A stretch of DNA of 64,000 nucleotides, taken from positions 1-64,000 of the forward strand of contig OENT01000298.1 in the NCBI GenBank assembly GCA_900239685.1, written 5' to 3'. The translations under genes were made by a program, and so were the position numbers. Positions 1-11,300 of this stretch are shown one piece after another; within the stretch, counting starts at the first letter, position 1; each line of letters starts with the position of its first letter. A model generated the notes under the pieces. The model saw only the letters and a list, made by a program, of their open reading frames with translations. It did not search any database and had not been told where the DNA came from. Source of the stretch: Rotaria macrura (lineage: Eukaryota > Rotifera > Eurotatoria > Philodinida > Philodinidae).

Positions 1-544
1 GTATAGTATGAAATGTTTTAATCATGTAGATCATGTAGAGGCGAAATCAACTTTTACAATGATTTCAGATAATTTTTTATGGGGTAAAACTTTTGAGTAG
101 AATGCACACTTAACTAACTACACAAAATGCACGATGAAGAACACTGAAGCTACATGAAATTTCGAATAAAATGCAATTTGGGATATAAATTCATATTAAG
201 ATGCCTATACTAGACTAGCATCGTACAGTTGGAGATATATTGACAAACTCATGCATTTAGATCGGTATTCTTATACTGCTTTTTATTGACAGTGAGGATT
301 CATTTTTTTCTTCAATGAGACATTCTTAGGCGAATACTGAAAGAAACAAGATTCGAAAGATACTTGAAAAGTAAAAAGTCCACATTCTAGCAAGTATCAA
401 TAAAAAATGACTGATCCATTTGATTACATGTAATTCAAAACCAAATCGCACACAGGTATAGTAAACAAAAAGATGAGAGGAACTGCTCATTTTTAACAGG
501 ATATAACGTACAAGTAGCATTGTAAGTTTGTGCGACTATGCATG

Positions 545-730
545 AAGCCTAGTGATACCGATATGATCGTATGCGAGCACCGATCACGGTGGTCGTATTT
601 GATCGTCGTGTACGATAGCTGTGTCAGGTCGTATTCAATAGTATACGATCATAGTATATGACCACCATATACAATCATCGTTTTTCGTCGTATTTTGTTG
701 TTTACTGTAGTTTACGATCGTGGGTTATGA
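545..730. repeat. Degenerate foldback patch rich in TCGTA/TACGA words
   Basis: The words GTCGTAT, GATCGTA and TACGATC recur many times in under 200 bases. Some occur in inverted orientation: TGATCGTAT near 552-561 pairs with ATACGATCA near 643-651, and GGTGGTCGTAT near 590 pairs with one mismatch with ATATGACCACC near 657-667. The patch is richer in CpG than its surroundings. It looks like an eroded foldback or palindromic repeat. The edges are approximate and no family is recognised. Confidence 0.35.
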
Positions 731-1011
731 GTCTGGGAAGTCGTTGTGTTGCTATTTCATTCGTATTTGAGTAACTTCTATAGAAGAGATTCCATGAAAG
801 TTCCACGGCAACAAAAACAATCTAAATAAAAGCGCAAATTTTCGACGAGTCTTTTTATTTCGTACAAATCAGAGAAACCACAAGATCAATTATCAAACGA
901 AATCAATAAGAAAAATAAACCCAAATATATTTGAATTTGTTTAATTCTCCTCTAGATTATGGTATTTTTTATATCTTCGTTTGAAATAGATGATTTAATC
1001 GTCCGAAATAC

Positions 1012-1073
1012 TACCCATGTAGCCAATAATGTAAAATAATGGACATTATTTTACATTATTGGCTACATGGGTA
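1012..1073. repeat. Perfect 62-nt palindrome (30-bp arms, 2-nt spacer)
   Basis: The left arm 1012-1041 begins TACCCATGTAGCC. The right arm 1044-1073 ends GGCTACATGGGTA and is its exact reverse complement over all 30 bases. Only GA (1042-1043) separates them. The match stops abruptly at both outer edges. It could form a hairpin or cruciform in DNA, or a hairpin if transcribed. It could also be a read-through artefact of sequencing or assembly. Confidence 0.8.
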
Positions 1074-4000
1074 ATTGGATCACCGCATTTAATTACTATT
1101 ACAAGCAAAGTGATAGATATAACACTACAACCCTGTAAGAAGTTTTTTTTTAGAGTTAGAATCTTTCTATTTGTTTATTCCTTGGGCTTATGAATATTTT
1201 TCAAATAATATGCTGTTATGGATGTTGAAAGTTTTTGGAACCAGCGCTCTTAACTTGTTTGTGTCGAACGATTGGTTTCTCTACCTTAACAGTATATCGC
1301 AATAGTGTTTGATTAATATTTTTTACTCTAGTATCATTCTTTCCATTTTTTTAAAGTTTTTCCGAATGCATTCCTTATAGAGAGGGACTAGCACATAGTA
1401 GTGGTAAATTATACACAAGAAAAATGGATACTGAGTGATGACGAAAAGTTGAAGAAAATCATGTTTTTACATTGAATTCTTTTCAATCTGCCTTGAAACA
1501 GCTGACATCATTGAAAGATATACTACAGCTGATAATATTATCTTTTCCAGAATCTTCATTGCATTATTGATAGTAGCCCGGCTATGATACTGGTAAAAGC
1601 CACTTACTTATACAAACTTTATATTCAGAACATGTTGACTAAAACTTTGCAGTACTGAGACTGTGGACTCTAATGTTGGAGCTAATAATTTCTATGTTTG
1701 AGTAGTGTATTACCTATGAAACAAATGAAACGTTTTCCTTTGTAATATGTCATATATTCAACAGAAAAATACAATCATAGAAAACTAAAAATGGCTTTTT
1801 TCGAACTGTTTATTTTCGTTGCTCTGAAAAACTATAAGACTAGCATACTGTGTATTATTTTCAAATGCATGTTTTCATTGACCTTCTATTAATTATTTGA
1901 AAAATACTTGAAAATACGAAACAAACCTTTTGTGATTGTTTTATTCTCAGCATAAAATAATGCACGCGAATAATAGCGAACAAAAGTATTTTATCCAACT
2001 AATGTTTGAAGTTGTATGTGAAAACTTGGATTTTCGATTAAATAACAAAACAAAATGCATACTGCACGTCTAGGACCTTTCGAACATGATGTATTGGCAT
2101 TTATATAAAATCCTCACATGTTTACATCAGTGCGTTTGGTTATGATCTTCTTTTCTAACCTTTCTTCTCAGTATTTGTTCTTCTAGCTGTCATATAACTG
2201 AGATATCATTAATAAACTCAAAATTTACAAAAACAGAAAATTACACGATGCTTAAGAAAGTATGGCGTTTTCTTATTTCGAAATCAGCTGTCTTTTGATA
2301 TTCAAAAAATTAATGTCAAAATGATTCCTTGAAAACAAATAGAACTACAAGCTTTTATATATTCATAATTAGAGTGCAGAGATAAAGTTATCTTTTCAAC
2401 TGAACAAATTTTTATAGAATGCATTGAAATTTGTTCGCACCATGAGAGATTATTGTTCATGAAAATTTTCGTCTAGGTTATGCTTCGATGTCTTTCACAG
2501 GAATATACTTTAGATTTGTCATAGTAGAATCCAACCTATGTTGCTGGACTGATGATTTCATTTGAACGTGATTTGAATTCCATCTAATTGTTTCTGATAC
2601 TATTTGGAATATACTCTAAAATTAAAACGGTTTGAAACTAGATATTTGATTTGAAATCCAAGAAGAAGATTGCTTTTCGACTCATAGATAAAAACAGATA
2701 AATCAAAGATACTTACAGCACAGTGAGAAGTATTCTTCTGACACTGTGACATCAACTAGAGGTATTTACATAGGATTCTAGTGTTTACAAGGACAAGTCA
2801 TCGACTCATCAGATCATGACATTCTAAACACTAGATCTGGATCGTCGATGGTCATCGAAAAATTCTTATCGAGTAGCTTGAAGTCCAAGATAAATTTTTT
2901 TACATAAACCCTAGAAATTTTATATATTTGCCATCGAGACATCGAATAATTACAGAAATGAATATAAAAATGTATACTTAATTAAAGTTTGCCAAATACC
3001 TACACTATAGACATGAACTGTTTTTCTTTCCTACGAAAGACATATTTTCAATTTAACTGCATCAGAAAACACTTCGATAATTTTCTCTCTAAACTTCTTC
3101 TCTTACTTAAAGATCTCAATTAGATAAATGAAGTGAGAAAATTGAAAAGTCAAAAATATGATAGCAAAAACGGTTTAAAAAAATCAATTAAGTAAAAAAC
3201 AAATGATCAGCCTGTTAAAATATTATAAAATTTTTATTATTGCTAATGATACTGTCTTGCTCGTGAATAAAGTCTCATTTCTGTCTTCGTTCGAATCGTT
3301 AAATGATAGGTGCGGTTTTTATTTATCGTGATGAAAACCAAAGAGAAAAAAAAACATAAAAAATTCAGACTTAGAAAAAAATTGATTAATCGAAATATAG
3401 ACGAGAATCCAACAGGGAATATCGAATAGGAGACACTCGTCAAAGGCTTCATACTCAATAATTAGAGAATGATGTGTCAATTGAACAGATAGAGCTCAAA
3501 TCGTGTATTTGACACATCCAACAACTTGTCGCACCGTGACGCTAACTTTCCATTAGATGCGCTTTGAATAAATTTAACCACAGCGATTACATAATGCTTT
3601 TCTTCATTTTCATATTCATACTAATTCATTTCTTTATTTTGTTCGATCGAAGAACTTCTATCGAGCTTAAAATATACTCTTAATATTTAAGTCGAAATTA
3701 AGTTTGTTTCTTTTGACTCGTTTTCCTATACGATAGTCATATCTGTCCTTTACATGGTATTGATTTCATTTAAAAAAAGTATGAACACAACATTAGAGAT
3801 TTTGCACTGACAGAACGATGCTAATATGTATTCTCACTATCATGTCGATTATAGATTGACGATGATTCAATGTTTACATGCAATGTTTTGCACATTGAAA
3901 GAGAATATGTATGCCAAATAAATAATCTTACAAAATTCACTTCTGAAAGCCATTCTTTCTTCTATTGTTTTCAATAACATTGCTTCTCACATTGCCGACG

Positions 4001-4342
4001 AAAAAAAATCCAACAACACTTGCCATTTTAAGCAGCAAAAACAGAATGAACAGAATTCCTTCAAAAATGTTGTTGACAAGATGCAAATAATAGTGCTGAG
4101 TGGCAGTGAAACTTGCAATCAAACAACACATATCTATCGAATCTCGATTTTTCTTATCGAAGAGTAATATTTTCGTATTTAAAATGAAAATGAAGAATCT
4201 ACTTAATAGTTTCCTTCTTCACATTTTAAACCATCACAACTCAGACCTTTGTATCACTATGAGAAAATCGATATTTTATAAGAATCTTAATGAATTTTCA
4301 TTCGAGGTCTCATCGAATACTTTAGATTATTTCGTAATTTCG

Positions 4343-5909
4343 ATGTCTACGACGACGCCCAATAGTGAAACATTGAAAATTTCTTCGAATGAACTAAGAA
4401 CAGATGACAATACTCGATCCTCGAATGGTAGAAGCGATTCTACAAATATATTGCTGTCTCCTGATTTAACTACTAACAATAGTTCGTTAACATGGATTAA
4501 TTTTGTGAATCAATTCAGTAGTTTCTTTTTGGATAGTTTTTGGCATATTGTCTTACAAATAATTAATCTCCTTATTCTTATTCTTGGCTTTTATTATGCG
4601 TGGAATATATGCACAGCGGTGAATGCTCAGAGCTTCATATCCATGTGCTTACTCGTAATAAGTATTGTGGACATTGGCGATCGATCGAAATTGATCTTAC
4701 GCAAGTGGAAGTCCTATAATGTAATTTTACTTGATGAACAAAACTTGACCACTCATCAATCCTCGCATCGTCTCCGCTATTTTCTTAACACTATTTCATT
4801 TATATTCACTGTAGCCGGTACCATACACGCTTTCAAATGGGCTGTAGTATTAAATAGAAATTGCGAATTTATTCGCGCCAGCCTTGGCGTTGTGTGTGTA
4901 AGTCGATGGATTGCTTGGTCTATAGCACCAATGAAACCTACCTTACCCGAAAAAAAATTCGGATGTTTTCACTACATATACCTTGTACCTGTATTGATTG
5001 AATTTATCTATATAATTACTGTAATACCGGCTAGTTTCAAGGTTCAGAATCAGGAATGCTTGTACACAAATATTGAAGATCTCTATTTATATGCACCACT
5101 TAAACCATTCGCTGATGTTGGATTAGTTCTGTCTGCTTTTACCATTGGTCTCAGTTATAGTCTCTTCATGCTTGTAAAATTTTATGTTTGTCTGCCTCGT
5201 TGGCAAACAACCTCCGCTCGTATATTAGTTGTTCACTGTGGATTAACAAATATCCGTAGAATGATTTTTATATACTATCATGCAATCGGGGCCGTACTTC
5301 TTTTTCAACCACGCTCTGGCAGTTCATGCAGTCAAGTGGCAACCCGTCTATACGAAACTCTGTTTCTCTGGAACCGATTTCGAGTGTTTCTTCCAATTAT
5401 TATTTTTGTAGTTATTCTTTTTCTTTTACTTATTGTTCTTCTCTTCGCAACCCTACTACTTTGTTTACCAAATCGGATTACTACTCCAATAAGAATGTTG
5501 ATTCAAGTATACAATAACTACATGTTTTAGAACTATGATAATAATTTGAATGTTCTATGTTCAGCGAAGTCGTTTTCCAGATTCAATCCGAACAAGTGTT
5601 CTACCTGGATCAGTGCAAAATCCTAACGATTCTCTACCTATGATCTACTTTGGTGAAACATCTGATCGATTCAAACAATCGAAATGGTATGTAAAACGTG
5701 GCGTTACTTTTCTTCTATGATGTTATAAACAATCGATCTTTTGCACGTCTCCTTTTAGTTCAATATGTCAAACAGAGTTTTTACTAAAGGAAAATTTGAA
5801 AACATTACCTTGTGGTCATTTCTTTCATGAATCATGTATCTCAAATTGGCTTCCTATCAATGCAATGTGTCCAACATGCCGTCAAACTATCCAATCGACG
5901 AATAACTAG
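4343..5909 (+). CDS. Multi-pass membrane RING-H2 protein, probable E3 ubiquitin ligase
   Basis: Three exons are proposed: 4343-5506, 5565-5686 and 5759-5909. The introns are 58 and 72 nt, GT-AG, and reading phase is kept. The N-terminus is Ser/Thr/Asn-rich and likely disordered. About eight hydrophobic segments follow, the last ending near position 5470. The C-terminus is a RING-H2 finger: CSIC, then CGHFFHESC, then W and CPTC, ending QSTNN-stop. RING-H2 domains at the C-terminus of multi-pass proteins usually recruit E2 enzymes to ubiquitinate membrane substrates. The substrate is unknown. I chose the ATG at 4343 because the disordered stretch begins there. In-frame ATGs upstream (4100, 4184, 4190 and 4259) would add an AT-rich leader with little protein character. 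The RING is invisible unless both short introns are removed. Confidence 0.8.
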
Positions 5910-7354
5910 ACGAAACATTTTGTGCTTACACTTGTTTACTTGAATAACTAACAATACTTTCCTTTCTGTAATTTTAGCATTAACTTAGCCATATAGGATA
6001 TGAAACTAAAAATTTAGAATAAATATAATTTCTGCTGCATCTAAGATTTGCGATGAATTTTGAAAAAACATTTTCGTTTGTACATAAGTATTTGATAGCA
6101 ACTGATCCATAGTGGACTTGAAATGCACTTTTGAAAACAAATCCCTACACTATAGCATATTAGTAACGAGACTAAATAACTAGCTTGTTAGAGTAAAGGA
6201 AACATTTAGCCAATGTCTCCAATCTATAAACAAGATAGAAACTGAAATTTTCAAGAATAGATTTCAAACCTCTACGAATTAAACGTAAGGATTGGTGAAC
6301 AGTGGGCTAATATAGTTCAATTCATGATACGTAGTTGGTTGAATTCTATAATTGAGTTAGAGTTCTGCAGTAGTGCTGATATCAGTGTCGTTGCCTTCTG
6401 TATCGATCAATTCGTCTAAGATTTGATTCGGTATGGTGATCAATGTAAAATCGTCGTTCTACCTCTTAAGTTTTTCGAATTAGATCCTGGTGCATGGCCT
6501 CAATGTTGAAGAATGTACGTGGAATATTTTTAGGTACGAAAAACAGAAGGTAATTAAATTTCGTAATCGTGCTGTTGTAAAGCTTCATCGTGAAATAAGA
6601 TTGCCTTGTCTATTCTGATAAGTATCTTCATGTTTCTTAATGTTGATCATCGAGTTTCTATATTGTTTTCTTTGTATGTATGAAATATTGTTACGATTAA
6701 AATCTCTCTCTTCGAGTTTGCTGTCTCTTGCAAGACATTTTAGTCTTAACTTATCTTGATGAAAATACATAAAATGATACATTGAGAGTCAGACTATATA
6801 ATTAAATGTTTTCAGAAGATCAGAAGTATCAAGCAATCTAGTTGAACCTGGAAGATAGACGAGAACAAATATTGTGTCTCAACGGTTCTAGCACGCATTA
6901 CTCAATCGATGGGAACATGTGACTATGACTGAATAGTAAGTATATTATTCTGCATCTGCATGTCTTTTCCGTTTTTAACTTTGACTTCGGATTTTCCTCT
7001 GTCCATCTATCGATGTTTTTACATCCGAACTTTATTCCATGTATAAGAATCAAACTTTTATTTTTTTTGGTAACGATCATCCATCGGGAGATGAAATTCA
7101 ACACTTGGGCATGATCAAATGAAAAAAACATTGATGCCAATCATTTTTATTCCCAACATAACCATATGTTCTTCAGTCTGTATGAGTTTATTTGGCAATG
7201 ATATTATTGGTATTTACAACAAAGGAAAAACTTAATTTCGTACAACAGAAACTCATAATTTAAAGTACTCGATTGGATCATATTTTTAGTTGCTTAAAAT
7301 TTCCAATCAGATTAGGTTTTTAATAATCATATTTAGTTGTAGTTAGTAGTATTT
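5910..7354. other. Intergenic region, nothing recognised
   Basis: This lies between the + strand RING-H2 gene and the 3' end of the - strand 7TM receptor, so it is a convergent intergenic region. It holds two short minus-strand open frames (6585-6782 and 6898-7140) with no motif and no splice chain. No RNA gene or repeat was noticed. Confidence 0.5.
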
Positions 7355-8326
7355 TTATGTGGTAGGATGAACCTGATTGGTTATTGGAATATAATTGAGA
7401 ATTCTTCGGAAAAATAATTGACATTCTTTTGTTGTCAAAAGATACGAAAACGGACTCAGAAGATAAATGAAATAAGGTAAGTAATATAACCATACTAGGA
7501 CGATATACATAACAGCATCACTCAGTACAGCAAGAAGACCAACAATAGATAATATAGCCAGTGGTATTTGGGTGATTAAATAGAGAGTAACAGTTGCCAT
7601 TAGTTGAATAATCATTTTTCTCGTCTTCCTCCATGACAATGCCTGACGGATCCGTCGTTTTTCCCAGAAGACTTGTGCTAGTAGAAGTAAATTAATGATT
7701 GAAATCGAAAGGACAGGTGTAAGAGAAGATAAAATCCAGTCAATCGTAGCCCAAAATTTGTTTGTTTGATAGCATGCTCCACCACAAACGAAAGAGTTAC
7801 GATTGAGTTGTGTTTCGAGTGGACAAGTATAAGTAATCAGAAGGGTGGCGTACCAAACAATTGGAAATGTGATAGAAAATATAAGAGGAATATAGTGAAT
7901 GAGTTGACGACACAAAATAGTGCGATGTAAGGAACGTGACCAAAAAATAAGAATGTATCTCTCAAGAGATGCAGTAGTCATAAGACAGAGAGAGATATAT
8001 GCAAAAGTATAGTTGAGAAAGATCCAGTAGAAGCAAAAGGCAATTGTGCCCAATGTTACATAACCAATCCAAAAAAATGACAGCGTAATGGGCAGCTCAT
8101 TGGCAGTATAGGCAAAGTTACATATTGTCAGAAGAATGAACCCATGATTTTGCCATCGTCGTAATTCACGTTCACGTATAAAGCAGCAGAAGATAAACAA
8201 TGAGCAGAGAATAGATGGAATTTGGAATGTAAGAAGTACGCCAAACTTTACCAAACGTGTTACTACTGTTTCGAGTGAAGAAGTTAAACTGTCGCTCGTG
8301 CTATTGTTTATAGTTGTATTGCTCAT
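7355..8326 (-). CDS. Intronless 7TM G protein-coupled receptor, rhodopsin-like
   Basis: A single 323-residue frame starts at 8326. The short N-terminus carries NTT, NNS and NST, which are possible N-glycosylation sites, as expected for an extracellular end. Seven hydrophobic segments follow in the usual GPCR spacing. At the end of TM3 the sequence is ASLERYILIF, in the DRY position. The second extracellular loop has several cysteines (TCPLE and CGGAC) that could form the conserved disulphide. TM6 contains TQIPLAIL. TM7 ends with LLSPFSYLLT, an altered NPxxY, followed by a short basic tail. A full-length, intronless gene with divergent motifs fits the expanded chemosensory or orphan receptor families of small invertebrates. 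The ligand cannot be predicted. The frame looks intact. Confidence 0.82.
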   Translation of the reverse strand: MSNTTINNSTSDSLTSSLETVVTRLVKFGVLLTFQIPSILCSLFIFCCFIRERELRRWQNHGFILLTICNFAYTANELPITLSFFWIGYVTLGTIAFCFYWIFLNYTFAYISLCLMTTASLERYILIFWSRSLHRTILCRQLIHYIPLIFSITFPIVWYATLLITYTCPLETQLNRNSFVCGGACYQTNKFWATIDWILSSLTPVLSISIINLLLLAQVFWEKRRIRQALSWRKTRKMIIQLMATVTLYLITQIPLAILSIVGLLAVLSDAVMYIVLVWLYYLPYFIYLLSPFSYLLTTKECQLFFRRILNYIPITNQVHPTT

Positions 8327-11300
8327 GACCTTTTCACTTGTAAGTAAGTTGCTCTTTTCCTTCGAATAAATCTAACGATAAATGAGAGAAGCACAATCAA
8401 CTTTGTCTCTGCAAGACTACTTGCGAAACTATACTAGATTTAAACATTTTATCTTCTAGAGTAAAAGGTTTTCTTATAATGATTCGAAAATTATGCTGTG
8501 CATGGATCATCATTGCTATTCTCCTAGCGATTATCATGTTTATAGAGAAAAATAAGTTTTAGAAGCGAAGCATCCAAGAATGTCTTTCTCAACTATTCGT
8601 ATGGTGAGAAAAGAAACGGGAGTGGTTACGTAACTATACTGTCGACTTTGCATTAATGGTAACAGTCTCTCGTAAAACTAAGAATTCTATCCGATTACTG
8701 TTTATCTCTCGACTATTTATTTACACGTAACTCTCTTGACCGAAAGCAAATAAACCACAGCTCATCAGCCAAGGTCTTTTAGCTGCTAGAGCAAATTAAG
8801 CATTATCTACTGAATTCGATGTCTTTGATAGCTGCTATTTTATTTTTTAAAGAGTTTGTCAAGCATAAAATACTGGATTATAATTCATTAGTTAATAATT
8901 ATCGAGATTTAAAAAAGTTATAATTAAAATGTTCATTTATAAATATTATGCTAATCATCTATTTCGATAATATCATTATATTTCATGCTTCGCAGTTTTT
9001 CTCCTATACAACGATATGTTTACACCATCTTCAATACTATCAATCTTTATTAAAATCGGGTTTGTTCTATAAAGCACCTGTCTAGACAAGTAGTTTCATT
9101 CGACTGATGATGAACAATCATCATTAAGCTTCTTCGGTGTCTAATAGAATGAAAGGGAAGTTTTCAATATGATTTCAAAACGTAACATGAGTAATCCCGA
9201 GCTGTTCGAAAATGATTTCAACTAAATAACGCGGCAAATGAGAGAGTTTTTGTGTCATCATATAGTGAAAGAAATATTTTTCGAGCCTTTGATTTTCCCC
9301 AAAGAAATCGAACGGATTTATACCGTAGGTTAAAAAGGCTATGTTAAATTTAGAACTATAGCCAACTTTTTATTTACTTCTATAAGAATTTCGTCTTACA
9401 TGACATAAAATGAGAGTTATTCATTGATTCTATCCGACGCACTTACGTATAATCGTCGAATATTATAGTTGAAGTTATGTTAACAGGTGAAAGATAGCTA
9501 TAAAAATACTAAATACCTTTTGTCGAATGGCACAGTTATTAATTTTTTTCTTTGGTTCCTAATGCTTTTTTTCTTGTTTAGATTAATAACAGGCTAATTA
9601 TTACATATTCACTGAACATACTGAATATTTCAGCATAACTCCACATTTACTTGTGAAATGAAAAATAAATAGCAATTTTATCCTATGCCAACATGTTCAA
9701 ACTGCTGATTACATAAAACCAGCGTCAACTTTAATAAACAGTCGAATGCATATTCAACAGTAGGAAAAGTAGATTCTTACCAATGCTAATTATAATAGAA
9801 ATAAACAATTGTACGATGCTAAATTTATTAAAATATAATATCTATGCCAGCTTCTTTTAAATATTTATTTCTCATTCAATGTGAGATCACGAATCTCTAT
9901 GGTTTTCAAAAGGTAGAAAATATCTCTATAAATCTACCAACGAAGTTTAATACTTTCTAAGTACTTATGCAAAAGAAGAGACAACTGATGATATCATTTA
10001 CATGAGAAACATTTACTCAAGTAGACAATATTAACTGAAATAACATGCGGAAAATACAAAAGTAGACATCATTGAAGACACAAATGGTAAGATAAACGGT
10101 TATGCGATGAATAGAATAACTAGTGATTCAATACAATGACTTCGTATAGATATTGAAAAAAGGCATTCATACTTATGGAAAAAATAAAAAGAAGTGCAAA
10201 AGCCAACAACTTGACGGAAAGAAAAAAATACTGTTTTTCGAAAGTGTCGTATTAATCAAATCGTCAGATATGGTTTGCTTAGCTCTACAATAATATTTAC
10301 AACTAACAGAATACGAATGAAGTGAATAAATTTATCGATCTAAACTTAAGCAAGGGCTTGAGTCGATTTTCTTTTACATGTACCTCGACATGTGATTTAA
10401 CTAAACTGAGTGAGAGCTCAAATACTGAAGCAGAAATAAATTTTTAAAAACACTTTCAAGCACTCAAAATACAATAAAAAGGGTGAGCCATTTACATCTC
10501 TTAGAAAAATGTAGTTTTTTGGGTGTAAATTTAGATTTTCAAAGCGTGAGAATAATAAAACACTCCACATTTTTGTGTCGAAACGCACACTTATTCCAGA
10601 ATTAAGAAACACTCCGTTTTAACACTCAGCTTTTCGATGTTTAGTTGCTTTCACGTTCTTTACTCAGACTTTCGTATGAATATTTACTTTTTCCTTATAG
10701 GCGTGAATGGCTGACAATCGTGGTCGTAGTTTTAGCGTTTAATTCCCTTTCACCGAATTCGATACTCGTTCATTAATGAACATGCTCATTGTCTTAGCAA
10801 AAAAGAAAAAGAATCAATATGTTTTGAACATCTTTGAGAAAAATTCATCGCTAGATATGTTTATAAGAATTTTCCATGAAAGAAAAAGTAAATCCTAGCC
10901 TTTTTTCAATGGACAGAGTTTATATAATCGCATGAAAAAACACGTTTAACAAGTGCACTTAGTTCTCTTAGAAAACTTTCTCTATCGAATAGTCTTTTAC
11001 TCAGTAATTCGATGAGTTATATCTCAATAATTCATTTAAATCCATAGAATAATATATCATGAAGTTGAGAAAGGAAAGAAAGCACTAAAAGAGAAATAAG
11101 ACCTATTAAAAGGTGAAAATAAAGAAACGTACTGGCAAGCAATTTAGGAACTCTATGCATATTCAATGAGTCACCCGTTTACTGTCACTTAAATATATTC
11201 TACTGTGAGCTCTTTACTAAGTTATTTCACGCGTAAAAATGCACCCCATATAGGATAGAGAAGCATGATTGCACCCACACAATAAGAGAATCTACAAAAC

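Larger units (their letters stand above)
1..4342. other. Gene-free 5' region with two inverted-repeat structures
   Basis: No coding region can be supported here. Short open frames on both strands are AT-rich, lack recognisable motifs and do not chain through splice sites. Two structures stand out and have their own entries: a degenerate foldback patch at about 545-730 and a perfect palindrome at 1012-1073. A weaker 10-bp inverted pair (CTAGTGTTTA and its complement) lies at about 2780-2840. The downstream part is probably the upstream region of the RING-H2 gene. Confidence 0.5.
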
